A stretch of 35,171 nt of DNA, from the NCBI GenBank assembly GCA_013335175.1, contig JAAXWC010000014.1:1-35171 (forward strand). The letters run 5' to 3'. The notes below the pieces were generated by a model, which saw only the letters and a list, made by a program, of their open reading frames with translations, ran no database searches and was not told the origin of the DNA. Of the stretch, positions 14,952 to 23,210 are shown piece by piece (position 1 is the stretch's first letter; the number at the start of each line of letters is the position of its first letter). A program made the position numbers and the translations under genes. This stretch comes from Candidatus Roizmanbacteria bacterium (lineage in GTDB: Bacteria > Patescibacteriota > Microgenomatia > UBA1406 > GWC2-37-13).

Positions 14952-15662
14952 ATGAAAGAAGCGCTACAAACTCTCGTCCAGCTAGAACAACAGCCCCCTT
15001 CGTATGAAGAATGGAGCCGCTTGTATCCTTTGCAACTTGCACCCGATAGTCCTCGAAATCTTAAACAACTTTACGAAGATATTTATAAGCTACAAGAGCT
15101 GAGATTGATTGCAGTTTATGGTGTTTTAAAACTTTGGGGAAAAGCCGTGATACTTGATGTTTATTATGAAGGGGAACGGAAATATAAACTCCATGAAACA
15201 CGACTGACTTTATTATCCGGAAAAACAATTGAAGACTATTTAAATGGTGATAAAACTGCTGTTACTCCCTCTGCACCACGACCAACCACTCATAGCCTTT
15301 CGGAACGGATGCGCCTTGAAGGGGAAGAGCCTCGGCAAGCAATGATACGAGGCATTCGTGAAGAACTGTTTACGTATGGGACAAAAGGCTGCTTGCCTGA
15401 CTCGTACCTTGAAACTGTTTTAGAAAATCAGCTTACTCATATTCAACATCATCACCTTGAACGAGGCCCTAACGCTGCCGGAAAAAGCTACGCAGGAATT
15501 CCTTCTGTCCACGATTGGTATTGTGCATCTATAACATTTACACCAGAAATGCGTTTACCTATCGATGAGATTGATGGAGTACCGCAGCCGCTCTATGAAT
15601 ATATTCCGGAACGAGGATATTTAAATGTATTTAAATGGGAAGAGCTTCCTGATCAAGGCTAA
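14952..15662 (+). CDS. Nudix-like protein with degenerate box
   Basis: A 236-residue soluble protein. Residues about 120-140 read L-E-G-E-E-P-R-Q-A-M-I-R-G-I-R-E-E-L, which resembles the second half of a Nudix box (RExxEE-like) but lacks the full spacing and the closing Glu-x-Gly. The region before it (YGVLKLWGKAVILDVYYEGERKYKLHETRLTLLSGKTIEDYL) is strand-rich. The C-terminus has many aromatic and Pro residues, with DWYCASITFTPEMRLP and YEYIPERGYLNVFKWEELP, the latter resembling a Nudix C-terminal strand-helix. I read it as a divergent Nudix-fold protein that may not hydrolyse the usual substrates. It precedes the complex operon but is separated from it by 124 bases and another promoter. Confidence 0.6.
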   Translation: MKEALQTLVQLEQQPPSYEEWSRLYPLQLAPDSPRNLKQLYEDIYKLQELRLIAVYGVLKLWGKAVILDVYYEGERKYKLHETRLTLLSGKTIEDYLNGDKTAVTPSAPRPTTHSLSERMRLEGEEPRQAMIRGIREELFTYGTKGCLPDSYLETVLENQLTHIQHHHLERGPNAAGKSYAGIPSVHDWYCASITFTPEMRLPIDEIDGVPQPLYEYIPERGYLNVFKWEELPDQG

Positions 15663-15680
15663 AACGAGAACACAATTCAC

Positions 15681-15708
15681 TTGTTTGTTGCATAATTTAT
15701 GCTACAAT
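15681..15708 (+). promoter_or_regulatory. Possible promoter of the complex I-like operon
   Basis: TTGTTT (15681-15686), a 16-base spacer and TACAAT (15703-15708). Transcription would start near 15715, giving a leader of about 70 AT-rich bases before ATG 15787. This is longer than at most other starts in the window. Confidence 0.35.
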
Positions 15709-15786
15709 AAATATTCAAAACTATTTTTTAATAATATACATTTAAACAGAGACTTATCGGAATTTAACCTTTTGCAGACTATATCT

Positions 15787-16314
15787 ATGTCACTTTATTC
15801 CAAAGTCCTTACCAACAAAAGAGTCCTCATTTCTCCCGATCTTATCTCCGCACAAAAGGATGATACTCTTGTTAAAAAAGAATTAAGTAAGAAAATTCAA
15901 AAACTATTTAAAGGTTCGCTGGCAATACGAGAGGTAGATGCCGGATCAACAAACGCAGAAGAGCAGGAACTCACCGCACTTACGAACTCCTATTACGATA
16001 TTGAACGATTTGGCATTCATTTTGTTGCATCACCTCGTCATGCAGATATGCTTATGGCAACCGGCCCCGTAACCCGAAATATGGCACGTGCCCTTAAGAA
16101 AACATACGACGCAATGCCCGATCCTAAAATAGTTGTTGCTGTCGGAAATGACGCAATAGATGGCGGAATTTTTAAAGGTTCATACAGTGTGTTGGACGGG
16201 GTACACACTGTTATTCCTGTTCATTTTCAAATACCAGGTGATCCACCTTCTCCCATGACAATTATCCGTTCGCTGTTACATATATTGGAAATTGTTGAGG
16301 AGAATAAAAAATAA
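15787..16314 (+). CDS. NuoB/HyfI-like small subunit with no cysteines
   Basis: A 175-residue homologue of the complex I NuoB / group 4 hydrogenase small subunit, the protein that normally holds the terminal [4Fe-4S] cluster (N2). The fold signature is clear: YYDIERFGIHFVASPRHAD, ATGPVTRNMARAL, PDPKIVVAVG, GGIFKGSYSVLDGVHTVIPVHFQIPG. The ligand positions are all changed. The expected C-x-x-C after VD-GS is T-N-A-E in DAGSTNAEEQEL, the expected GDCA reads GNDA, and the expected PGCPP reads PGDPP. The whole protein has no Cys, so it cannot carry the cluster in the known way. Conservation elsewhere argues that it is maintained as a structural subunit. ATG 15787 fits the family start. It is the first gene of the operon, 3 bases before the HyfB-like gene. 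Confidence 0.92.
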   Translation: MSLYSKVLTNKRVLISPDLISAQKDDTLVKKELSKKIQKLFKGSLAIREVDAGSTNAEEQELTALTNSYYDIERFGIHFVASPRHADMLMATGPVTRNMARALKKTYDAMPDPKIVVAVGNDAIDGGIFKGSYSVLDGVHTVIPVHFQIPGDPPSPMTIIRSLLHILEIVEENKK

Positions 16315-16317
16315 CGT

Positions 16318-18345
16318 ATGGAACTTCTCTTTCCCATTGCAATCGAGATTTTTTGTATCAGCGCGGTTTTATCTTTTATCCTTCAAAAAGTAAAAAGTGT
16401 GAGCCATTTTACCAGTAGCGGACTCTCTCTTATCGGCTCCGCGTTTATGCTTGTATTTGCGGGATATATCCTCCTTACTCATACCGTGATCAATGTTGTT
16501 TTACCAACATCATTTCCTTTATTCACCCTTAGCTTTCATGTAGATGGTCTTGCGGCATTTTTTATCTTTGTGATTGCGCTCATTGCGCTGCCTGCAACAC
16601 TGTACGGAATTAGTTATCTGAAACCTTACTATACCCAGTACAATACGGGGGTATTCGGATTTTTTTATAATCTTTTTTTACTGAGCCTATTTTTGGTTGT
16701 TACTTCCTACAATGGGCTGTACTTTTTATTTGTTTGGGAGTTGATGTCTCTCAGCTCTTTTTTCCTTGTTATTTTTGAACAGAACCATCCATCAACAATT
16801 AAAGCTGGATTTATTTATTTTGTAATGACGCACGTTGCAACCGGATGTATTTCCTTTGCTTTTATCTTGCTTTATCTTGCAACTGGCTCTTTTGATTTTT
16901 CCGTAATAAAATCTCACGCAGAATTGATTCCCATGACTATAAAAAGCATAGCGATCATTTGTTTCATTGTTGGGTTTGGCACGAAGGCAGGTATTATTCC
17001 GTTTCATATTTGGCTTCCAAAAGCCCACAGTGCCGCTCCTTCACACGTATCTGCGCTTATGTCGGGCGTTATGATTAAAATGGGTATTTTTATGTTTTTC
17101 CGTATGTTTTTGGATGTGTTAACCCCAACTCCGTGGCTTGGATTTACCATTCTTTTTTTGGGAGCTCTTTCTTCAATTCTCGGAGTTTTGTATGCATTGT
17201 CGGAGCACGATAGCAAGCGATTGCTTGCCTATCACAGTATTGAAAATATTGGAATTATCTTACTCGGACTCGGTGGGGGATTAGTATTTCTTACTCTCAA
17301 CTATCCTGCATTTGCCATCATTTCTATTATTGCAGGTCTCTATCACACCATTAACCATGCTATTTTTAAATCGCTTCTCTTTTTAAGTGCTGGTTCCGTT
17401 ATATCCCAGACGCATACCAGAAATATCGAAGAATATGGAGGACTAATAAAAAAAATGCCCTATACTGCTTTATTCTTTTTAATCGGTGCGATTGCCATTA
17501 CCGGATTACCTCCGTTTAACGGGTTTGTGAGCGAATGGCTCACCTTTCAAGGATTGTTTAAAGGAATTGCGTTCGAAGGAATGTTGATAAAAGCTGCCTT
17601 TATTTTTGCAGGGGTATGTCTTGCCTTCACCGGCGGCCTTGCCGCAGCTTGTTTTGTAAAAGCATTTGGCATAACCTTTCTTGCACGGCCAAGAAGTGTC
17701 GAAAGTCAGCATGCCAAGGAATCTTCATTCCCCATGGTTCTGAGTATGGGCTTTTTAGCCGCATTGTGTCTTGTGTTTAGTATTGGGGCACCCTATGTTA
17801 TAGCTCAATTGCGGGTTTTGGTTCAGGCCCTTGGCTCTTTTACCCGTCATACAAGTGCTATGGTGCCCGCTCATGAAAAACTCACCGATTTAGCCGCTTT
17901 GAATTTTAATACCATGGGCCTTTTGCTTGGCTTTACCATAAGTGCCGCTGTTGTGTATGCTCTTGTATACCTCGTAAGTCATCGGCAAAAGACGGTAATC
18001 GGATCTATTTGGGAGTGTGGATACACAGAGATTACGCCGCGAATGGAAATCACGGCAACGGGATTTTCCCGCACGCTGATACTTATTTTTAAGGGAATTT
18101 TCCGACCAACAAAACAGGTTCATGTAGAGTATGTCGATGCAGATATGCGGTATGCTCCAACAAAAACTGTTACCCTTGGTATTTCTGACATCTACGAAAA
18201 CAATATGTACTATCCACTCGTGAAGCTTTTCCATCGAATATCTATTCAGGTAAAGAAAATCCAGAGTGGAAATATCAACGCCTATTTGTTGTATATATTC
18301 TTAACCTTAATTGGATTGCTATTAGTTGCACGCTATTACCTATGA
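16318..18345 (+). CDS. hyfB: HyfB/HycC-like proton-translocating membrane subunit
   Basis: A 675-residue polytopic protein of the NuoL/Mrp-antiporter family, closest in layout to HyfB/HycC. The ion-path residues of the family are present: E141 in FVWELMSLSS, K223 in GFGTKAGIIPFH, H230, K235 in WLPKAHSAAPSHVSA, and K254 in GVMIKMG. The LLAYHSIENIGI segment is also intact. The C-terminal part is the hydrogenase-type extension, with WECGYTEITPRMEITATGFSR and a final helix after IQSGNINAYLLYIF. It should form the distal ion channel of the membrane arm. Its stop overlaps the next start in ATGA. Nothing is truncated. Confidence 0.95.
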   Translation: MELLFPIAIEIFCISAVLSFILQKVKSVSHFTSSGLSLIGSAFMLVFAGYILLTHTVINVVLPTSFPLFTLSFHVDGLAAFFIFVIALIALPATLYGISYLKPYYTQYNTGVFGFFYNLFLLSLFLVVTSYNGLYFLFVWELMSLSSFFLVIFEQNHPSTIKAGFIYFVMTHVATGCISFAFILLYLATGSFDFSVIKSHAELIPMTIKSIAIICFIVGFGTKAGIIPFHIWLPKAHSAAPSHVSALMSGVMIKMGIFMFFRMFLDVLTPTPWLGFTILFLGALSSILGVLYALSEHDSKRLLAYHSIENIGIILLGLGGGLVFLTLNYPAFAIISIIAGLYHTINHAIFKSLLFLSAGSVISQTHTRNIEEYGGLIKKMPYTALFFLIGAIAITGLPPFNGFVSEWLTFQGLFKGIAFEGMLIKAAFIFAGVCLAFTGGLAAACFVKAFGITFLARPRSVESQHAKESSFPMVLSMGFLAALCLVFSIGAPYVIAQLRVLVQALGSFTRHTSAMVPAHEKLTDLAALNFNTMGLLLGFTISAAVVYALVYLVSHRQKTVIGSIWECGYTEITPRMEITATGFSRTLILIFKGIFRPTKQVHVEYVDADMRYAPTKTVTLGISDIYENNMYYPLVKLFHRISIQVKKIQSGNINAYLLYIFLTLIGLLLVARYYL

Positions 18346-19265
18346 TTTTAATTCTTATCAAATTACTCATCCTTCCGCTTTTGTCACCCCTTTGTATTGG
18401 TATTATCCGGAAAATTGATGCATTTATGCAGAATCGGAGAGGGGCATCTGTAATTCAGCCGTATTTTGATTTATGGAAACTATTTCACAAAGATGAAGTG
18501 ATTTCGCCAGATGCCTCGTGGATATTTCGAGCAACACCCTACATTATCTTTGCGATCAGTCTTATGCTTCCTCTGGGAATTCCATTGCTATCTCAGGTTG
18601 AATCGTGGGGGTTTTTCAGTGATTTCTTGGTTGTTGTATATCTCCTTGCTCTGATGACCTTTTTTCTCGCCCTTGCAGGGATCGATACAGGGAGCATGTT
18701 CGGAGGATTTGGCGCAAGTCGAGAGATGACCCTAAGTGCGTTAACAGAGGCGGTATTGGTCTTTTCACTTCTGCCTATTGCAATTATTTCACAGACCTCC
18801 AATCTTATTTTGATGGCAACGACAACATCGAGTTTGCCACCCATAACCTACTTTCCTATTTTCATAGCATTTATCGGATTTTTTATTGCCCTTATGGCTG
18901 AAACGGGGAGAATCCCATTTGATAATCCCTCTACCCATTTGGAATTAACCATGATTCACGAGGCTATGATTATTGAATACTCTGGAAAACGGCTTGCGCT
19001 CATTGAATGGACTGCTGCAAATAAATTTTTGTTCTTTGTACTTTTGGGTGCAAATATATTTTTCCCCTATGGACTCAGCACAACAACGAATCTATTAGAC
19101 CTCCTTATTGCAGTAGGGGTTGTAGCTATGAAAGCACTACTGCTTATTGGGGCTATTGGAATTATTGAATCTAGCATTGCAAAATACCGACTATTTCGAC
19201 TTCCCGATTTGTTATTAACGGGGTTGATTCTTGGCATTATTTCACTCATTGCAACCAATATTTAA
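18342..19265 (+). CDS. hyfC: HyfC/HycD/NuoH-like membrane subunit
   Basis: A 307-residue membrane protein of the NuoH/HycD family, which links the hydrophilic arm to the ion-pumping subunits. Early it has RRGASVIQPYFDLWKLFHKDE, the amphipathic loop that normally contacts the electron-transfer arm. Later it has AETGRIPFDNPSTHLELTMIHEAMIIEYSGKRLA, the conserved acidic loop of the family. Eight or so hydrophobic segments are visible. It is of normal length, overlaps HyfB by four bases (ATGA), and is followed by HyfE after 10 bases. The conserved Glu residues of the central cavity are kept, so the coupling path appears intact although the redox partners are not. Confidence 0.95.
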   Translation: MILILIKLLILPLLSPLCIGIIRKIDAFMQNRRGASVIQPYFDLWKLFHKDEVISPDASWIFRATPYIIFAISLMLPLGIPLLSQVESWGFFSDFLVVVYLLALMTFFLALAGIDTGSMFGGFGASREMTLSALTEAVLVFSLLPIAIISQTSNLILMATTTSSLPPITYFPIFIAFIGFFIALMAETGRIPFDNPSTHLELTMIHEAMIIEYSGKRLALIEWTAANKFLFFVLLGANIFFPYGLSTTTNLLDLLIAVGVVAMKALLLIGAIGIIESSIAKYRLFRLPDLLLTGLILGIISLIATNI

Positions 19266-19275
19266 CTCGAAACCT

Positions 19276-19926
19276 ATGGACCATCTAAATTTACAGCTTA
19301 TATTTGCAGCCAGCATATTTTTATCTGCTGTTTTTATGAATGTAGTTCGTAAAAATACAATTCTTGCTTTTATCTATCTCTGTCAATCTACGATAATCGT
19401 GCTTATGCTTGGTTTTGAAGCATTGCAACAAAGTTCCTGGGAACTTTTTGGCATCGCATTCAGTATGTTTTTCGTTAAAGTGATCATTGCACCAAACATA
19501 TTTACAAAGTTCATCAAAACGAAACAATTAAATTTAACCGCCTCGACCTACCTGAATTTACCCATTACCCTCATTGTAATTGTACTGCTTACATTTTTTG
19601 CCCAATCAGATGTTTTTACTTCGATATCAATTGTGAATTCTGATATTGCTCCTTTTCGGGTGCTCTTGCTCGGGAGTATATTTTCTTCATTTTTTCTCGT
19701 CATAAACAGACGGGGAGTATTGTCGCAAATAATTGGCATTTTATCGCTCGAAAACTGTATCTTTGCCCTCGGAAAATTTCTTGCGGTAAAACAGACAGCA
19801 AGCTTGGAACTTGGGATGCTGTTTGATGTCTGTTTTTGGATCGTTATTTTATTTATTTTTGCCCAACTGATTCATACGCATTTTCGTTCAATGGATACCG
19901 TCGAAATTAATCATCTTAAGAAATAA
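19276..19926 (+). CDS. hyfE: HyfE-like membrane subunit
   Basis: A 216-residue membrane protein, the usual length for HyfE. It has five to six hydrophobic segments. The NuoK-like signature appears as NRRGVLSQIIGILSLENCIFALGKFL, with a conserved Glu in a helix. An ATG at 19276 preceded by ACCT is chosen; an in-frame extension reaches back into HyfC but adds nothing conserved. It follows HyfC by 10 bases and precedes HyfF by 12 bases in one operon. In hydrogenase-4 type complexes this subunit lies between the HyfC and HyfF modules. Confidence 0.9.
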   Translation: MDHLNLQLIFAASIFLSAVFMNVVRKNTILAFIYLCQSTIIVLMLGFEALQQSSWELFGIAFSMFFVKVIIAPNIFTKFIKTKQLNLTASTYLNLPITLIVIVLLTFFAQSDVFTSISIVNSDIAPFRVLLLGSIFSSFFLVINRRGVLSQIIGILSLENCIFALGKFLAVKQTASLELGMLFDVCFWIVILFIFAQLIHTHFRSMDTVEINHLKK

Positions 19927-19938
19927 TTAAAAATACCT

Positions 19939-21384
19939 ATGGCACTACTTATTTTACTCATTACCCCGTTATCTTCGATCATTTTCTATTTGCTATCCAA
20001 AAAGAGATTTCTGTATGAAATTATTGCCGCAGTATCAGCCGGTGTTGAATTTGTAACTGGAATGTTCATGGTTTCGCAAGTTGTCGTAAGTGGACACTAC
20101 GCCGTGGGTCCTTACTTTTCTCTGAATGCATTTGGAGCGCTTCTATTAGCAATATGCATCTTTATTGGGCTCATTACCACATTCCACTCTATTGGCTATC
20201 TACGGGCCGAACAACAAAAAGGAATGTTGGGATTAAAACGTATCCAAGTATATTATGTGTTAAAAAGTCTGTTCATGCTTTCCATGTTTGGAGCACTTAC
20301 CACAACCAATCCAATTGTTATGTGGATTTCGATTGAATCAACAACATTGTCATCGGTGTTTTTAGTCGCATTATTTAATCGAAACACAGATATTGAAGCC
20401 GCATGGAAATACCTTATTATTAACTCCGTTGGATTATTGCTCTGTCTTTTAGGGACACTCTTATTTTTGGGGCAAGCTTCTGGAAATGGCTTTGCAACGT
20501 GGAACGATTTAATGGCAAAAGCTGCTCATTTTAACCCCATTGTTAGTAAGGTTGCTTTTGTATTTGTGTTAATCGGGTTTGGGACAAAAATGGGATTGGT
20601 CCCTATGCATACATGGAAGCCCGATGCCTATAACAAGGCTCCACTGCCCATTGTAGCTCTCCTTTCGGGAGCGTTACTCAATGTCGCCTTTTTTGCTCTC
20701 CTTCGCTTTAAACTGATTGTTGATGCTGCCATTGGGCCCGCTTTTTCTCAAATACTATTTATTAGTTTTGGCATTATTTCTATCGCTCTTCCGGCGTTCA
20801 TTATCTTTACCCAGCTAAATTACAAGCGAATGCTTGCCTATTCAAGTATTGAACACGCAGGGATTATGTTGCTTGGATTCGGTTTTGGAGGAATCGGAAT
20901 ATATGGAAGTATTTTGCACATTCTCTACCATTCTTTTGCGAAATCGCTCCTTTTTTTGGTCTCAAGTAATATCGCGGTGCGATACAGTTCATCAAAGGTG
21001 AAAGATGTAACCGGAATGATCAAAATTTTGCCATACAGCAGCGTACTTCTGATCATTGGTTTTCTCACGATTACCGGTATCCCGCCGTTCGGGATCTTTT
21101 TTAGTGAGTTGTATATCTTTATCGCCGGATTTCATTACTCCATTGTTCTTACCTCAGTAACGATTGTTTTGCTCCTGCTCGTTTTTATCGGACTCTTTAA
21201 ACAATACACCGCAATGCTATTTGGTGAACCTCCGGCAGGAATGCATAAGGAAAAATATAATTTTTGGACCATTATTCCCTTAGTTTTTTTAGCTGTGGTT
21301 CTCGTAATCACTAGTATTTACTTGCCAGAACCATTACAAGTACTTTTGAAAGAAAGTAATAAGTTATTCGCCGGGACACTATGA
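19939..21384 (+). CDS. hyfF: HyfF-like second antiporter-type membrane subunit
   Basis: A 481-residue NuoN/NuoM-family protein. The expected ion-path residues are E133 in WISIESTTLSS, K217 in GFGTKMGLVPMHTW, H224 and K227. The position that carries a Lys in HyfB (MIKMG) is Asn here, in LLSGALLNVAFF. The segment LAYSSIEHAGIMLLG and the discontinuous helix region TITGIPPFGIFFSE are also present. Together with HyfB it gives the membrane arm two antiporter-like modules. The stop overlaps the start of the large-subunit gene in ATGA, so translation is probably coupled. Confidence 0.95.
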   Translation: MALLILLITPLSSIIFYLLSKKRFLYEIIAAVSAGVEFVTGMFMVSQVVVSGHYAVGPYFSLNAFGALLLAICIFIGLITTFHSIGYLRAEQQKGMLGLKRIQVYYVLKSLFMLSMFGALTTTNPIVMWISIESTTLSSVFLVALFNRNTDIEAAWKYLIINSVGLLLCLLGTLLFLGQASGNGFATWNDLMAKAAHFNPIVSKVAFVFVLIGFGTKMGLVPMHTWKPDAYNKAPLPIVALLSGALLNVAFFALLRFKLIVDAAIGPAFSQILFISFGIISIALPAFIIFTQLNYKRMLAYSSIEHAGIMLLGFGFGGIGIYGSILHILYHSFAKSLLFLVSSNIAVRYSSSKVKDVTGMIKILPYSSVLLIIGFLTITGIPPFGIFFSELYIFIAGFHYSIVLTSVTIVLLLLVFIGLFKQYTAMLFGEPPAGMHKEKYNFWTIIPLVFLAVVLVITSIYLPEPLQVLLKESNKLFAGTL

Positions 21385-22949
21385 CATACTCAGAAATCAT
21401 CAAACAGTTTCTTCCTCAATCGGTTTCGCCAGAATTAAGTACCAATTTGATACTATTTGCCGTCCCTCACGATCGGTTGACGGAGATTTGTACAACGCTC
21501 TATACCACGCATAGCCTTCCCCTCAAAACAATAAAAGCAGCAGATGAACGAGCAACCAATGGGGTATTCAAAATTATGTATATATTTGCTGTTCCACACG
21601 AAAAATATTTTCTTGTACCGTATGTAGCGGTAAAAGAAGGGCAATCATTTCCTTCTCTTGTAAAACACATCTATGAATCATTGCGATACGAACAGGAAAT
21701 TCACTCTATGTTTGGATTACTACCGGAAGGCAATGTATTCTTACAGCCGTTTATTCTTCATGAAAATTGGCCACAAACTTCATTTCCGCTCCGCAAAGAT
21801 TTTAAAGGAACGACCCGCCCGGCTATGATAGACGCAACCGGACCATTTCAAAAAATCGAAGGGGAAGGGATCTATGAAATTCCTGTAGGCCCCGTACATG
21901 CGGGGATTATCGAACCAGGACATTTCCGTTTTAGTGTAGCGGGAGAGGAAATTATTTCGCTTGAGCCAAAACTTGGGTATACCCACAAAGGTAGTGAAAA
22001 ATTGTTTGAGTCATTCACCATTCCTGAGATGATTAAACTATCAGAACGTATCTCTGGGGATACTTCTTTCACCCAAAGCCTTGCATTTTGCCAGGCAATT
22101 GAACAGCTCGGCGGCATAAAGGTACCAAAACGTGCCAGTTACCTCCGGGTTATCTATTCGGAACTGGAACGAATGGCAAATCATCTCAATGATGTTGGAT
22201 TTATATTGAATGATACCGCCTTCAGTTTTGGCGGCAGTTATGGTACGCGGCTTCGAGAGCAGATTATACAACTGTGCGAAGAACTAACGGGACATAGATT
22301 CCTTCGCGGAGTAAATACAATTGGAGGTGTAACAAAAGATATTTCTCCTGAAAAACAACAATCCATCGGAGCACTAGTACGCAGTTTAAAAAAGGATTTT
22401 GAAGAGCTTATTGAGATCGTTGAAAATAAAGAAACGGTGCTAAATCGTTTGAGAGGGACTGGTGTATTGGAAAAACAAACAGCGCACGATTATGGAGTGG
22501 TAGGTATTGCAGCACGAGCTTCTGATATACCAGTAGATGCACGAATTGATTACCCTTATGCGGCATATCCCGATATGAATGTTCAGGTTGCCAAACGAGA
22601 TTCAGGAGATGTTTATGCGCGATACAATGTACGAATTCAAGAGGTTATCAACGCAATTCATATAATACTTCACGCTTTGAATAATTTGCCTTCCGGGCAG
22701 ATTTCCCAACATACAACTTTAACATTAAAACCCAACTCGTACACCGTAAGTATTACCGAGGGGTGGCGTGGAGACATTGTGTATTTTGTAGCCACTGATA
22801 CAAACGGAAAGGTAAGTCGAGTTGGCATCCGAGACGCTTCGTTCCTCAACTGGCCGGCTGTTCCACAGGCTGTTGTGGGCAACATTGTTCCCGATTTTCC
22901 ATTGATCAACAAAAGCTTTAATTTATCCTATTCCGGGTTTGATCGATAA
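21381..22949 (+). CDS. HyfG-like fused NuoC-NuoD subunit lacking all four Ni-Fe ligands
   Basis: A 522-residue fusion of a NuoC-type domain (residues 1-140, with YEQEIHSMFGLLPEG and WPQTSFPLRKDF) and a NuoD / group 4 hydrogenase large-subunit domain. GPVHAGIIEPGHFRF, GYTHKGSEKLFE and YSELERMANHLNDVG are standard. In active enzymes R-x-C-G-x-C follows; here it is R223-I-S225-G-D-T228-SFTQSLAFCQAIE. The C-terminal D-P-C-x-x-C-x-D-R box is N514-L-S516-Y-S-G519-F-D-R at the very end. All four Ni-Fe cysteines are therefore Ser, Thr, Ser and Gly. It ends at the Arg, with no C-terminal peptide for a maturation protease. It cannot be a hydrogenase. Energy-converting hydrogenase-related (Ehr) complexes and complex I NuoD are the known relatives without Ni-Fe ligands. 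Confidence 0.94.
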   Translation: MTYSEIIKQFLPQSVSPELSTNLILFAVPHDRLTEICTTLYTTHSLPLKTIKAADERATNGVFKIMYIFAVPHEKYFLVPYVAVKEGQSFPSLVKHIYESLRYEQEIHSMFGLLPEGNVFLQPFILHENWPQTSFPLRKDFKGTTRPAMIDATGPFQKIEGEGIYEIPVGPVHAGIIEPGHFRFSVAGEEIISLEPKLGYTHKGSEKLFESFTIPEMIKLSERISGDTSFTQSLAFCQAIEQLGGIKVPKRASYLRVIYSELERMANHLNDVGFILNDTAFSFGGSYGTRLREQIIQLCEELTGHRFLRGVNTIGGVTKDISPEKQQSIGALVRSLKKDFEELIEIVENKETVLNRLRGTGVLEKQTAHDYGVVGIAARASDIPVDARIDYPYAAYPDMNVQVAKRDSGDVYARYNVRIQEVINAIHIILHALNNLPSGQISQHTTLTLKPNSYTVSITEGWRGDIVYFVATDTNGKVSRVGIRDASFLNWPAVPQAVVGNIVPDFPLINKSFNLSYSGFDR

Positions 22950-22978
22950 GGGGTAAAAAGTAAAGAGGAATAGTGCAT

Positions 22979-23160
22979 TGGTCATTGCGAGGAACGTTCA
23001 TGACGAAAAAAGGATGGCACGCTAAGGAGTAGCAACGTCACTCCCGCTTGCCGGGAGTCGTTGTTATCCTCACTCTCATTCCGTCCGGGATGACAGGCAT
23101 CAGCTCGCAATGACGGCGAAACTCGAGACCAATAACGATTTTGTTTTATTCTGAATAATT
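22979..23160 (-). repeat. Dispersed repeat copy B, inverted partner of 439-589
   Basis: Positions 23010-23160 are the reverse complement of 439-589 with three substitutions by my alignment. The outer end, GGTCATTGCGAGG at 22979-22992, matches the outer end of the composite repeat near 750-761. The 260 bases between the complex operon and the next gene contain this repeat and one promoter, and no gene. Confidence 0.85.
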
Positions 23161-23173
23161 ACCCCGAAAATTC

Positions 23174-23202
23174 TTGACAAATTCTTTTGAATGGCATAGA
23201 CT
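23174..23202 (+). promoter_or_regulatory. Promoter of the cupin glucose-6-phosphate isomerase gene
   Basis: A perfect TTGACA (23174-23179), a 17-base spacer and TAGACT (23197-23202). Eight bases separate the -10 box from ATG 23211, so transcription should start within about two bases of the start codon. The promoter lies just outside the repeat. Confidence 0.65.
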
Positions 23203-23210
23203 TGAATTCT

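Noticed and set aside
15787-22949. Active hydrogenase-4 or formate hydrogenlyase
   Set aside because: All Ni-Fe ligands and the small-subunit cluster ligands are missing, and there is no ferredoxin-like subunit or maturation gene.
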